The translations under genes and the position numbers were made by a program. The notes under the pieces were generated by a model that was not told where the DNA came from, did not search any database, and saw nothing but the letters and a program-made list of their open reading frames with translations. Positions 9,238 to 17,914 of a DNA stretch of 38,216 nucleotides are shown one piece after another; position 1 is the stretch's first letter; each line of letters begins with the position of its first letter. This stretch comes from Bacteroidales bacterium (GTDB lineage: Bacteria > Bacteroidota > Bacteroidia > Bacteroidales > Muribaculaceae), in NCBI GenBank assembly GCA_019416425.1, contig DXXK01000065.1, forward strand, positions 1-38,216, given 5' to 3'.

Positions 9238-10071
9238 CAATGTCTCGAATAGACGCTTATAGGGATCCAGCAGCAATATTTGTGCGAGTTCCATTATTTC
9301 TTCAGGGTCTTGTGTCTCCAGTGTTTGGTTATCCTTAAATTTTTCCAATGCTGATTCAGTGTCTATTCTATACTTCAATGTCCTTGCCCAAAGGGTTTCT
9401 TTATTTGCATCATAATAAAGCAACGCGGTTACAAGAGCATTGAACACTATGGATGAATGAATTATGTTTGAGAATTGTCTGTTTCCCAATATGGATTCCC
9501 TGTAGATATTATAGAGATCCGACGGCAGTCTGATTTCAATCTTGTCACCGCCCAAAAGGAAACGGGGCATCTTATCCATTTTGCCTTCGGTTATCTGCAT
9601 GAATGAACCAACGGACTTAAGCTTGTCATACTTGATATCGACATCGTATGAGAATTGCCCGATGAAAGCAAGTAAATCGCCCGGTTCAAGATCGAACGTG
9701 TATCCGGCATAATCCTCATGGCACTCACTGTTGGTGTAGCCTTTGATTGTGTTGATTGCCACGATAGAGAATTGAAATGTCACACGTTCCGCCAAAATAT
9801 TCTTAGGCAACCTGATTTCGAAATGAGGTTTGATGGCATAAAAACATTTGCGCAACAGTGTTCTGCTGCACTCTACCTCACAGACATATTTAGCTTTGCC
9901 GGACTTGATCTGCTTCAGAATGTCAAGATTCTGCATATCAAGATCAACCTCGAAGATGTATTTTCCTAAGGATTTGGATATCTTTGGCTCGGAGGCGAAA
10001 CCAGGAACAGGTCTGATATCGTCTCCTACACCAAGGACAGGATATGGGAATGAGAGGTTATTTATTTTCAT
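9196..10071 (-). CDS. 291-aa uncharacterised protein, partner of the GHKL ATPase
   Basis: No family is recognised. The first 180 residues read as a beta-rich domain (alternating strands such as KYIFEVDLDM, VTFQFSIVAI and YTFDLEPGDLLAFIGQF). The last 110 are helical (FSNIIHSSIVFNALVTALLYY, then an acidic helix). No signal peptide or catalytic motif is seen. Its start overlaps the 3' end of the GHKL ATPase by 14 bases, so translation is likely coupled. The C-terminus has been altered by the 29-bp duplication, ending EEDYPEC instead of the presumed ancestral EED. Genes with this placement beside MORC/MutL-like ATPases are usually cofactors of the ATPase; that role is inferred from position only. 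Confidence 0.7.
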   Translation of the reverse strand: MKINNLSFPYPVLGVGDDIRPVPGFASEPKISKSLGKYIFEVDLDMQNLDILKQIKSGKAKYVCEVECSRTLLRKCFYAIKPHFEIRLPKNILAERVTFQFSIVAINTIKGYTNSECHEDYAGYTFDLEPGDLLAFIGQFSYDVDIKYDKLKSVGSFMQITEGKMDKMPRFLLGGDKIEIRLPSDLYNIYRESILGNRQFSNIIHSSIVFNALVTALLYYDANKETLWARTLKYRIDTESALEKFKDNQTLETQDPEEIMELAQILLLDPYKRLFETLPGMLESEEDYPEC

Positions 10072-12073
10072 AGGCTCTCAGTTTTATGGCATGACGCATA
10101 TTGTCGTCAAAATGGATCTTGATTGTATTGCGGCCTTCTTCCAATACTACTTCTCTGATTACATTGCTGTCAATCTCTCCATTGTCGGTGTAGTCAAGGT
10201 TTACTATATCGTCAGCCTGCTCACCGATAGTGATAAGTTCAAGTTCGCCGGACAATACGTCATGAGGCGAATGTATCTTAAGATAATGATAGAACCATCC
10301 GTTTTCGTTTTGAGCGACCACACGGAATTCTACCGGAAGATATTCTTTGAATGTTCCGGATTCCTCATTGATGGATTTTATCTTGGGAATGTTTCCTGCA
10401 GTTGCTTTGCCTCCTTTCCGTTTTGATTTTTTTCTAGAGTGTCCGCCAATACCGATTACATCTGATATGTCCGCATTGTCATCGGGATCATCATAAATAT
10501 CGGATGAGCCTGGGGTCTGGATCTTGACCGTGCCTATGTTGGAAGAGGAATCCTCATTGTCTGTTACTCGTGGCAGTACGTTTATATCGGAAGTCAATGA
10601 AAGACCCTCGTCTTTGACATTCCCTGTTGGGGTACCGAATTGATGGTCAGCATCATCATTACTGTCTGCAATGAGGTCTTCCGGAATATACAGCAGTTCA
10701 TCAAGTCCTGTTATTTCCAGAGCGGAATCCTGACTGTTTGAGAATAGTTCCGTAAAACATCGCTGACGGAACTGCTGGATTTCCTCCAATGCAAGAGTAC
10801 CCTCTTCTACAATGCGACCTTGTTCATTGCGACAGTTTGATGCTTTCCATTCATTATGCGCGGGATTTTCAAGAGATTGCAGTATTTTGTCTCCCTTAGA
10901 ATTTGTACATACGAATAGCCCGAAAACACCGTAACTCGTTTGTGTTCGTTTTCCATAAACCAGCATAAGTGGTTTTCGCATATAGATTACTTTATCCTTT
11001 GGGCAGTTGGCCTTTATCAGATAAAGCGAACATTCGCCGAGTATGGGAAGCTTTTCTGTAAAACAGCGGGCGTCGGAATCGGAACCGCATTTTTTTACGG
11101 CGTTGAAATAGGGGCGTGGATTGTAGTATCCCTGTTTGGCTGTGTTGTCTATGTCTTCCTCAAAATATCGAGACAGATATGATTCGAGATTAGAGGAACT
11201 GATTGTTTTTCCGGCAACGGTTATTTCAAGCTTATTGCAATAGATGGCATACCAGAAGCTTCTCAAGGCCTCAGTAATCATATCATATGTGGCCTCTGAT
11301 TCTTCTGACTCACGGAACCCCATGATATAGAAATTCGTTCCAGGCTCGTCGCGTTGGAATCTTGTCGGAATTTTTTCTCTGCTATCGACAGGTCTGCCGT
11401 TGTTGTTGTCGTAATAGCCGACGGAACTGACTTTCTGACCATTAAAATTATGGGAAGAAAGCCAGGACACACCCTCGAAAACGTTTTGTCCCTTATTTGT
11501 TAATGTAGATATGAAAATAGTGCCGATGGGGGACAGTTGGAAATATGCCGATTTACCGAATCCAAAGGATCCGCCGGATTCCTGGTCTATTTTACTGCTT
11601 ACTCCGGCAGCGCGAGCGAAAGCATAGAATTTGGAGGATGAGGATTCCGGGGAATAATCCATTCCTTTAGTGTTGGAATCAGCGATTTTGATATACCCGA
11701 TTCCTTTCCCTACAAGTTTTGTCTTGAAATAGTTGATCATGCCGTCATATAGCTGGACGGCTTTGGGTTGCCAATGGAAGTAATTCTTACACTCTTTAAT
11801 GTGATCCTGAAGAGCAAAGAAGTTACTGAAATTACGGGAACTAAGACTATTGAAAGAAAATTCCACCTTGACGGGCTTGAATGAATCCAGCACGGCATCA
11901 AGAGAATTCTGTACAGCTTCGCGAACCAATGCCTTGTATGGACTGGCTTTGAAATTCTGCATCATGGCGTCATTGGGACCATCCTCGCGGCCTCCTTCCT
12001 GAGGTGCGAAGTGCCAACGACACCCCTTTTCATTGGTATTAGGCTGATATTCCTCCATGGCAAGCGGAATCAA
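10058..12073 (-). CDS. GHKL (Bergerat-fold) ATPase
   Basis: The N-terminal half is an HSP90/MutL/MORC-type ATPase. The N-box is REAVQNSLDA (about residue 50) with the Mg-binding Asn. The G1 motif is ADSNTKGMDY (about 134). The G2 lid is GGSFGFGKSAYF (about 168), followed by STLTNKG and the transducer-like PGTNFYIMGF. This resembles ATPases of defence loci that also carry Z1, AIPR or DUF4420 proteins (for example Mza), although no Z1 helicase is present here. Residues about 480-560 are an acidic low-complexity linker, then a basic patch (RKKSKRKGGK) and a C-terminal beta domain (about 575-671). It likely uses ATP-driven dimer clamping on DNA. It overlaps the 291-aa gene. A later start (MEEYQP, residue 6) is equally possible. 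Confidence 0.85.
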   Translation of the reverse strand: MIPLAMEEYQPNTNEKGCRWHFAPQEGGREDGPNDAMMQNFKASPYKALVREAVQNSLDAVLDSFKPVKVEFSFNSLSSRNFSNFFALQDHIKECKNYFHWQPKAVQLYDGMINYFKTKLVGKGIGYIKIADSNTKGMDYSPESSSSKFYAFARAAGVSSKIDQESGGSFGFGKSAYFQLSPIGTIFISTLTNKGQNVFEGVSWLSSHNFNGQKVSSVGYYDNNNGRPVDSREKIPTRFQRDEPGTNFYIMGFRESEESEATYDMITEALRSFWYAIYCNKLEITVAGKTISSSNLESYLSRYFEEDIDNTAKQGYYNPRPYFNAVKKCGSDSDARCFTEKLPILGECSLYLIKANCPKDKVIYMRKPLMLVYGKRTQTSYGVFGLFVCTNSKGDKILQSLENPAHNEWKASNCRNEQGRIVEEGTLALEEIQQFRQRCFTELFSNSQDSALEITGLDELLYIPEDLIADSNDDADHQFGTPTGNVKDEGLSLTSDINVLPRVTDNEDSSSNIGTVKIQTPGSSDIYDDPDDNADISDVIGIGGHSRKKSKRKGGKATAGNIPKIKSINEESGTFKEYLPVEFRVVAQNENGWFYHYLKIHSPHDVLSGELELITIGEQADDIVNLDYTDNGEIDSNVIREVVLEEGRNTIKIHFDDNMRHAIKLRAYENK

Positions 12074-12122
12074 TTGTTACTGTGATTTTAATAAATCGAA
12101 TTTTCTCACTCAATGTTTAATA

Positions 12123-12536
12123 TCAGTTACCATTGATTGGTTTGAGGTCTGATTCCTGAAGTTCCGCACAGGGAATTTTGGAATCGATGCCAACCCAATA
12201 GTTGCCGTTAGGCAGTATATCTAGAATGACTCCTGTGAGACCAATGTAGTTGATCATCGCTGTCTCATCCCTGACAATGGGATTTCCAGAAATCTCCACT
12301 TTATCCCACTTCTTGAACTTGGGCAAGGTGGCAATAATGGTTGGAAGATTCTTGTCATCAAACTTGGAAATGGCTTCTCCGAAAAATTTTTCCAGAGTTT
12401 CAGTCAGTGAATCGATAAATTCCCAAGGCTCGAAATGCTTCTCCGGCTCGGATGATGTATTATGGATATATAATCCATATTTACCTGTATCTATAATCTC
12501 GTATATGTCTTGAAGTGGTATGTTTATTTGTTTCAT
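12123..12536 (-). CDS. 137-aa protein with SH3-like C-terminus
   Basis: No family is recognised. The N-terminal 85 residues look like a mixed helical domain with an acidic, phenylalanine-rich helix (PWEFIDSLTETLEKFF). The C-terminal 50 contain a short all-beta segment (WDKVEISG, GLTGVILDILPNGNYWVGID) like a KOW or SH3-type barrel. No signal peptide. It lies between the small membrane protein gene and the GHKL ATPase gene, in the same orientation with short gaps, and may be an accessory or adaptor protein. Coding status is supported by its clean length and operon position. Confidence 0.65.
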   Translation of the reverse strand: MKQINIPLQDIYEIIDTGKYGLYIHNTSSEPEKHFEPWEFIDSLTETLEKFFGEAISKFDDKNLPTIIATLPKFKKWDKVEISGNPIVRDETAMINYIGLTGVILDILPNGNYWVGIDSKIPCAELQESDLKPINGN

Positions 12537-12579
12537 AATCGTTGAAATTTACAAGTTCATTTGTTTGTGATTTAAGATA

Positions 12580-12759
12580 TTACTTACCTCCGTTTTTAAG
12601 ACCTCCGATAAAGAATGCAATTGCTCCAGGAATTATCAGCAGGGGTAGAAGTAGATACTCAAGATAAAAGTATAGCAGGAATCCGAATCCAGCCGGAAGG
12701 ATTACTATCAGCAGGATGTTCAGGAGTATGTTAAGAAATTTGTTTTTACAGAGATTCAT
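12580..12759 (-). CDS. 59-aa two-helix membrane protein
   Basis: This is an ATG-to-TAA frame of 59 codons. After a short basic N-terminus (MNLCKNK) come two hydrophobic stretches, about residues 8-32 (ILLNILLIVILPAGFGFLLY) and 35-53 (YLLLPLLIIPGAIAFFIGG), ending in a basic KNGGK tail. This is an inner-membrane hairpin with both ends probably cytoplasmic. It fills exactly the gap between the 142-aa and 137-aa genes, with spacing of 34 and 43 bases, and reads in the same direction. Small membrane proteins recur as effectors in abortive-infection systems, but no such role can be shown here. Confidence 0.7.
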   Translation of the reverse strand: MNLCKNKFLNILLNILLIVILPAGFGFLLYFYLEYLLLPLLIIPGAIAFFIGGLKNGGK

Positions 12760-12793
12760 AATTCGCTTATTTTATATTGAGGTAACTGGATAG

Positions 12794-13222
12794 TCAGATA
12801 ATACCGTCTGTTAATAAATCCTTTTCCATTTTTGCAATCTCTAATTTACCATTCGGAGATGCCCAAAAATCGTGAGCCTTAGTCATCTCATCATAGAAGA
12901 ACTTCTCCTCATCCTCATATATTTTTTCACCATATAAATATTCGGCCATATTGAAGAATCCTCTGCTTGGACGCGCGCTTCCTCCGTTATAAGTAACTGT
13001 GACGGATGAAAGCATTGGCCTGTGAAAATCTCTGACCTCTTGCTCAGAAATGGCGCCTAAATCATGTCCCAGTTTAGCTCTGTGATCAGGATTAGCCATC
13101 GTATAAGGTAATCTACAATCGTTACATAGTTTTGTATAATTAACCATATCGCGTCTGGCTGCAACTTTAGCAAGATACAGCCTTATGGTTTTCTGTTGAC
13201 GCGTTAGCGGTTCGGTTTTCAT
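12794..13222 (-). CDS. 142-aa accessory protein of the restriction module
   Basis: Starts 2 bases after the stop of the 1559-aa restriction protein gene, so it is surely co-expressed. The N-terminus is helical and basic (RQQKTIRLYLAKVAARRDMVNYTKLCND). The centre has the pattern HDLGAISEQEVRDFHRPMLSSVTV followed by SARPSRGFFNMAEYL. This is like the signature of small winged-helix proteins seen beside nucleases (a 'glPpLsaiVv...G.PG.GFF' type pattern, recalled from memory). A DNA-binding helper role is plausible but unproven. The C-terminus is charged and helical. No signal peptide or membrane segment. Confidence 0.65.
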   Translation of the reverse strand: MKTEPLTRQQKTIRLYLAKVAARRDMVNYTKLCNDCRLPYTMANPDHRAKLGHDLGAISEQEVRDFHRPMLSSVTVTYNGGSARPSRGFFNMAEYLYGEKIYEDEEKFFYDEMTKAHDFWASPNGKLEIAKMEKDLLTDGII

Positions 13223-13224
13223 AT

Positions 13225-16200
13225 TTATTCCATTGGTTTGATCATCTTTTCGATGAAGTCGATCTCCGGAGGATCAAGTTTGTATTTATTATAGAGTTGC
13301 TTGTCTATCTCCTCTATGGACTTGCTCCAGTCGATGTCAGACTTTGAAGTGAAGTTTTGCAAGGGGACATTGGCCCAAGTATTTTTGGGGTTATGTTGGG
13401 TAACCTTGAGAGTACCTAATAAACATCTGGCAAATTTGGTCTTGACGTATTTCAAACACGCGGATGCCTCCTCAGCAGAGGCAAACTTGCCGATGCTGAG
13501 GAAGGTATCCGTGTGTCCGATTACCGGCACGCCGATTACCGGCGTGCTGAGCACCTCGCCGATGGCACCTGTGCCATTGGCTTCGGGAACGAAAACATTA
13601 TAAAAGTCTAAGTATTCACAGGGTTGTACGTACTTAGCTTCAATCCAAAGAGTTTTTCTTTGACCTCCAACTCGTCCCATAATTCTTATCCACTCTCCGG
13701 ATGCCTTCTCTGAATCTAAAAATAATTCGGGCAAATTCTCAAAGGAATTTGAAGTTATTTTTGATCCAGTACCTTTCCCTTGTATTTCAAGAATACGAGG
13801 GAAAAGCTCCAGTGCAAGATCTGAAAACTTATATATTCCTTGGGAAGAAACCAAATCTGCGAATCCTCCTTTATTTGTGAGTGAATTGGAGTTTACTTTA
13901 TTTAGGATAGTCTGTAGCTCTTTGAATTCAGAGAAGAATCCTACAGGTCCAATTTCTTCGGTTACATCACGATATCCAATTGCTACGCCACCTTTTATGT
14001 CAACGTTTTCAAAGACTTCCATTGACCGCTGGAAGTATTTAGCAACCCTGAAATGCTTATCTGATAAAATCCGATTCATCCATTCTACGGGAGTTTGACC
14101 AGCCTTGAACAGAAAACGACCGGGAGTAATAAATGATACTCTTGGGGATATTACAGAGGCTGAATCGTAAAAAAGATGATATATGGGAGCTTTGCGCGTA
14201 CTTTCTCCTTCTTCTTGATATGGTGGATTGCCGACAACGGCATTGAATTTGATCATTTCGTCGTTGAATTTATGATGGTCGAGAGGGCGATTGAGGTTCT
14301 TTTCCCACCATGAGCGTTGACGCACCCGGTCGGTAAAGATTAAATCCAGAGGCTTTTCACCTTTGCACTCTCGGCGTTTGTTTTCTTTTTCGATTTCTTC
14401 TTTTGCGCGGAGTATATCCACAAGGTCGGTCTTGATGAGTTTATTGTCATCCGGAGTCTGGCCATCGGCGAGTTTGATGACCTTAGCAGCCGCGAGTATC
14501 TTTTCCGAAACTTCCCATGACGGACAGATGGCGTTTACCTCACAACCGGTAAATCCCGCCAATGTACGGCGAGTGATATCGACTGCCATAGGAGTCTTGC
14601 AGACTACGAAAATATTCTCTTTCAATGTCTCCGCCCAGATGTCATGATCTTCCTTCACTTTAAGGTCCGGATTTAGCAGACGTGCCTGCTCATAGTGCTC
14701 TTTCCTGGAACGGAACATTGAATATGCCACATAAAGCGGATACAATCCTGTCTTGGAATTGATTTCAAGAATATGCACTTTCTCCAGTTCCTCGAATGTT
14801 CCGGATTCCGGGGTGATGAAAAGCTTATCGGTGACACCCTCCTGCTCAATCTTGACAGGCTCCGCCAAAGGTGTACGATTATCTTCGGCGAAGAATTTAA
14901 ATCCGCCAATGGTATCCGCCATGTGCATATTGACTACACGCCACGGAGTCAACACGGTCTCCTTGTCGGGATTATGGAAGAATGAGAAGATACGGGCCAC
15001 CTCTTTAACCCGGTCGGTTATGGACAGTTTGTCGCTGTTCTCAGCAAACTCGCGTATTTTTTCAGCGGAGCCTTTGAACCGGACAGAGTCATAACAATCA
15101 CGCACGGCATCGAAGTCGGCCTTGGTGATATTCGGGGGCATGAACTCCGACCACGACTCATCATCGACAAGCGTAGTGAAGTTGCTTATCTCCAGTTCAT
15201 CGCGGTCTTTTATGTCAGCACCGTACATGAGGAGAGGAATACGGACCGACATTGCACGCAGAGTCTTCATGCGCTCACGACGCTGTCTCTTCCAGTCTTC
15301 CACAGCTTTCTTGGCAGCCTTCTCCTCTTCAGTCAATTCATCGTCCTTCTTCCCGGCTGCATTTTGAACGTCTTTCTCTTGCTTCCTGGTAGGTTTCTTC
15401 GGAGAGTCTTTACCGACTTTGATGTCACCACCAGGTTCATTGCTCTTGCTGTCGGCAGTTATTTTCATACTGATACGAGCAAGAGCCTCCTCAGCCTCAG
15501 GTGCAAGATCCATGATTGCAACTGAGTCGTAGATACTGTTGTCGGCATATCCCGAACGAACCACACGATCTATGAGTCGGACGTCAAGCTGACTGAAGAG
15601 CTTGTCCGCGTCGTATGGCTCCATTCTGGTCTGAGCCGCGCCAGGTGTCGGAACACTTATAGCCTGGAATGGCAGCACCTCCAGCCATTTCTTAACTGCT
15701 TCTTTCTGATCCTCGCGGGAATATTTGGTAGTCCTGTCGTTGCCAAGTTCAGACGACATATTAAGACGCACGGCATCGGCAAAAACGCGAAGGGATCTGA
15801 TTGGAGAGAAATCGAACACATAGCAGTCGGTCTTCTGGGCGCCGTCGATCACGGCTGGAGTCTGAACCCTGAAGATTGTCTGCATATATGTTGAGGCACT
15901 TGTAGAGTCGTTGCCCTTCATGTAGAAGACTGCAGTCCATTCAGGCACCGAGACGCCGGTGGTCAGTTTGCCGCAGGAAAGGGTTATGGTGTATTTCCCT
16001 TTCCAGTCGGGCAATTTGGCTTTCAGCTCATCATATTCCTTGCGGGCGCTTTTCTTGAGACTGTCGGGATTGACACCCTTGAATCGCTTGGGCATTTGGC
16101 CCTTGGTAAGTGCTATATGATCCTTGACATCCTGCAAAGCCTTGCCGGTAAGATCTTCCTGTTCATTGCCGGCTGCATTGATGACCCGAAATCCTTTAAA

Positions 16201-17904
16201 GTAGGGATTGAGCACTTCGGCTCCCCTTACTATCCACTTCTCTCTTTCGAGCAATTCCTTAAGAGCCTCTCCCTCCTTGACACCGGGAATAAGCCAGAAA
16301 GTGTGACGGAACGCTTTCCTAAATTCAGGCGTAGAGAACGGGAAATTGGAATCGGCTTTGGTCTCCTTAGCGAGCGCATAGAAAAACTCCATAATTTCGG
16401 TTTCATGGACAAAACTGCCGGCTAAGGTTTCTAGCTTCCCATGCTTTTTACATAAGTTTTTGTCCCAAACCTTGAAGAAGTTCGAAAAACTGAAACCGGC
16501 ATAATCATCGTCAAGTTCATCATCTGACAACTGTTTGGAACAGTTATCTTCCGATTCTCCCGGCTCGACAATTCGATGGCCGATGGTATCCTCTATGTCG
16601 AGATTGAAGATATTCAGGCGTGGAAGCACATCGTAGGGATTGGGATCGTCACCGTTAGTCTTGTGCCAGTCGGCCTTGGCCTGCTGCTCGCGGACATAAT
16701 CCCATGTTGATATCTCGGAGGGGGAGTATTCGCTATAGAGATTGAATGGAGTCCCGGAAAGTGCAAGTGTCACCGGTTTCCCTTCGCGCGGAGATATTGG
16801 TTTATCTTTCGTTTCGGCAGGAATAGAATTCTTGATTTCGTTACCGTCTTTGTCCAGATCGACATAATCCGCATCCTCGATGCCGTCGTCAACATCAGCC
16901 GCTTTTCCTTCTACGCTTCCATCAGAACTTGATACTGCATTGTTCACCACCTCAGTATCTGGGACGTTGAGTTTCATGTATCGCATCACTTCCACGCCAC
17001 GTTCCGACTGCGTACCTTCGTGAGCTTCGTCAATTACGATAAAGTCCCAATCGAAATTCAGGATTGCTGTCTTTTCAAGATTCTCTTTATAGTTTTTCTT
17101 TACCTTATCTGGATCCATCACAAGATGCGATCCACGAAGATATTGAATCGAAGCGAAGAATACCAGACGGCCTTTGGGGTCTTGCCTGACTTTTTCTATC
17201 AGCTGGTCAAAACCCTTTGTGTCTTTGTCTTTTTCGTTCCTTGAACCATAATGGAAGTGATTCTTATCTTTGAATATTTTCAAAAAATCTTCATGCCATC
17301 CGTCATCCACGACAGGACGATGGGTTACGATAAGAGTGTACTTATAAGCCATATCCTTTGCGACCTGCAAAGCGCAAATGGTTTTGCCGAAACGCATTTT
17401 GGCGTTCCACAAGTAACGGGTGCGTCCGCTACGGAACGCTTCGACAGTCTTGGAAATAGTGGTTTTCTGCTCTGGTCGGAAAATGATATTTCTTTCTATA
17501 GGGGTGTTATCTTCACCGCTTTCACGCCGTTTGGCTGTTTTAATAGCATCCTCGACATCCTTCAGATCAGCTTTGAACCACTTGTCTCTGTCTTCACCAC
17601 GCATTGCCACATATTCGTGGTTCTCCTCGAGGACATCGTAAATATCCGCAAGCTTGATAGAGAGCTTTTCACCCGTGGCATTCTTGAACATGCCAAGCCA
17701 AATGCCGAACAATTCAGCGCCTTGGGGAAGTTGATCATCGATAAAGATTTTAAGCACATCCGGATTCTGCTCGGCTTCATTCAGTTCAGTCTGAGACAGC
17801 GCAATCAAACGGTCGGCAATCTTAATCAGCCCGGCGTGTCGTGTATCTGGAATTGTGTAAGCGTACATGACGCGATATGAATATATCCGGTATCTGTTTT
17901 CCAT
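13225..17904 (-). CDS. restriction protein: helicase plus Eco57I-type methyltransferase (1559 aa)
   Basis: A fused restriction-modification enzyme. Residues 5-90 (MYAYTIPDTRHAGLIKIADR) resemble a GIY-YIG/T5orf172-type nuclease domain, but degenerate. Helicase motifs follow: Walker A WNAKMRFGKT (about 170), DEAH in DFIVIDEAHEG (about 291), LALSGTPF (about 383), and TGVSVPEW / MQTIFRVQTP (about 660-700). An acidic insert lies at about 315-370 and a lysine-rich coiled-coil linker at about 820-880. The C-terminal part holds the adenine-methyltransferase motif IV GNPPYQ (about 1225) and a target-recognition-like tail. No FxGxG-type SAM-binding motif I is seen in this protein; a candidate occurs in the adjacent 358-aa protein 10 bases upstream. 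It probably cleaves and modifies DNA with an ATP-driven translocase. Confidence 0.85.
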   Translation of the reverse strand: MENRYRIYSYRVMYAYTIPDTRHAGLIKIADRLIALSQTELNEAEQNPDVLKIFIDDQLPQGAELFGIWLGMFKNATGEKLSIKLADIYDVLEENHEYVAMRGEDRDKWFKADLKDVEDAIKTAKRRESGEDNTPIERNIIFRPEQKTTISKTVEAFRSGRTRYLWNAKMRFGKTICALQVAKDMAYKYTLIVTHRPVVDDGWHEDFLKIFKDKNHFHYGSRNEKDKDTKGFDQLIEKVRQDPKGRLVFFASIQYLRGSHLVMDPDKVKKNYKENLEKTAILNFDWDFIVIDEAHEGTQSERGVEVMRYMKLNVPDTEVVNNAVSSSDGSVEGKAADVDDGIEDADYVDLDKDGNEIKNSIPAETKDKPISPREGKPVTLALSGTPFNLYSEYSPSEISTWDYVREQQAKADWHKTNGDDPNPYDVLPRLNIFNLDIEDTIGHRIVEPGESEDNCSKQLSDDELDDDYAGFSFSNFFKVWDKNLCKKHGKLETLAGSFVHETEIMEFFYALAKETKADSNFPFSTPEFRKAFRHTFWLIPGVKEGEALKELLEREKWIVRGAEVLNPYFKGFRVINAAGNEQEDLTGKALQDVKDHIALTKGQMPKRFKGVNPDSLKKSARKEYDELKAKLPDWKGKYTITLSCGKLTTGVSVPEWTAVFYMKGNDSTSASTYMQTIFRVQTPAVIDGAQKTDCYVFDFSPIRSLRVFADAVRLNMSSELGNDRTTKYSREDQKEAVKKWLEVLPFQAISVPTPGAAQTRMEPYDADKLFSQLDVRLIDRVVRSGYADNSIYDSVAIMDLAPEAEEALARISMKITADSKSNEPGGDIKVGKDSPKKPTRKQEKDVQNAAGKKDDELTEEEKAAKKAVEDWKRQRRERMKTLRAMSVRIPLLMYGADIKDRDELEISNFTTLVDDESWSEFMPPNITKADFDAVRDCYDSVRFKGSAEKIREFAENSDKLSITDRVKEVARIFSFFHNPDKETVLTPWRVVNMHMADTIGGFKFFAEDNRTPLAEPVKIEQEGVTDKLFITPESGTFEELEKVHILEINSKTGLYPLYVAYSMFRSRKEHYEQARLLNPDLKVKEDHDIWAETLKENIFVVCKTPMAVDITRRTLAGFTGCEVNAICPSWEVSEKILAAAKVIKLADGQTPDDNKLIKTDLVDILRAKEEIEKENKRRECKGEKPLDLIFTDRVRQRSWWEKNLNRPLDHHKFNDEMIKFNAVVGNPPYQEEGESTRKAPIYHLFYDSASVISPRVSFITPGRFLFKAGQTPVEWMNRILSDKHFRVAKYFQRSMEVFENVDIKGGVAIGYRDVTEEIGPVGFFSEFKELQTILNKVNSNSLTNKGGFADLVSSQGIYKFSDLALELFPRILEIQGKGTGSKITSNSFENLPELFLDSEKASGEWIRIMGRVGGQRKTLWIEAKYVQPCEYLDFYNVFVPEANGTGAIGEVLSTPVIGVPVIGHTDTFLSIGKFASAEEASACLKYVKTKFARCLLGTLKVTQHNPKNTWANVPLQNFTSKSDIDWSKSIEEIDKQLYNKYKLDPPEIDFIEKMIKPME

Positions 17905-17914
17905 AATATTACTG

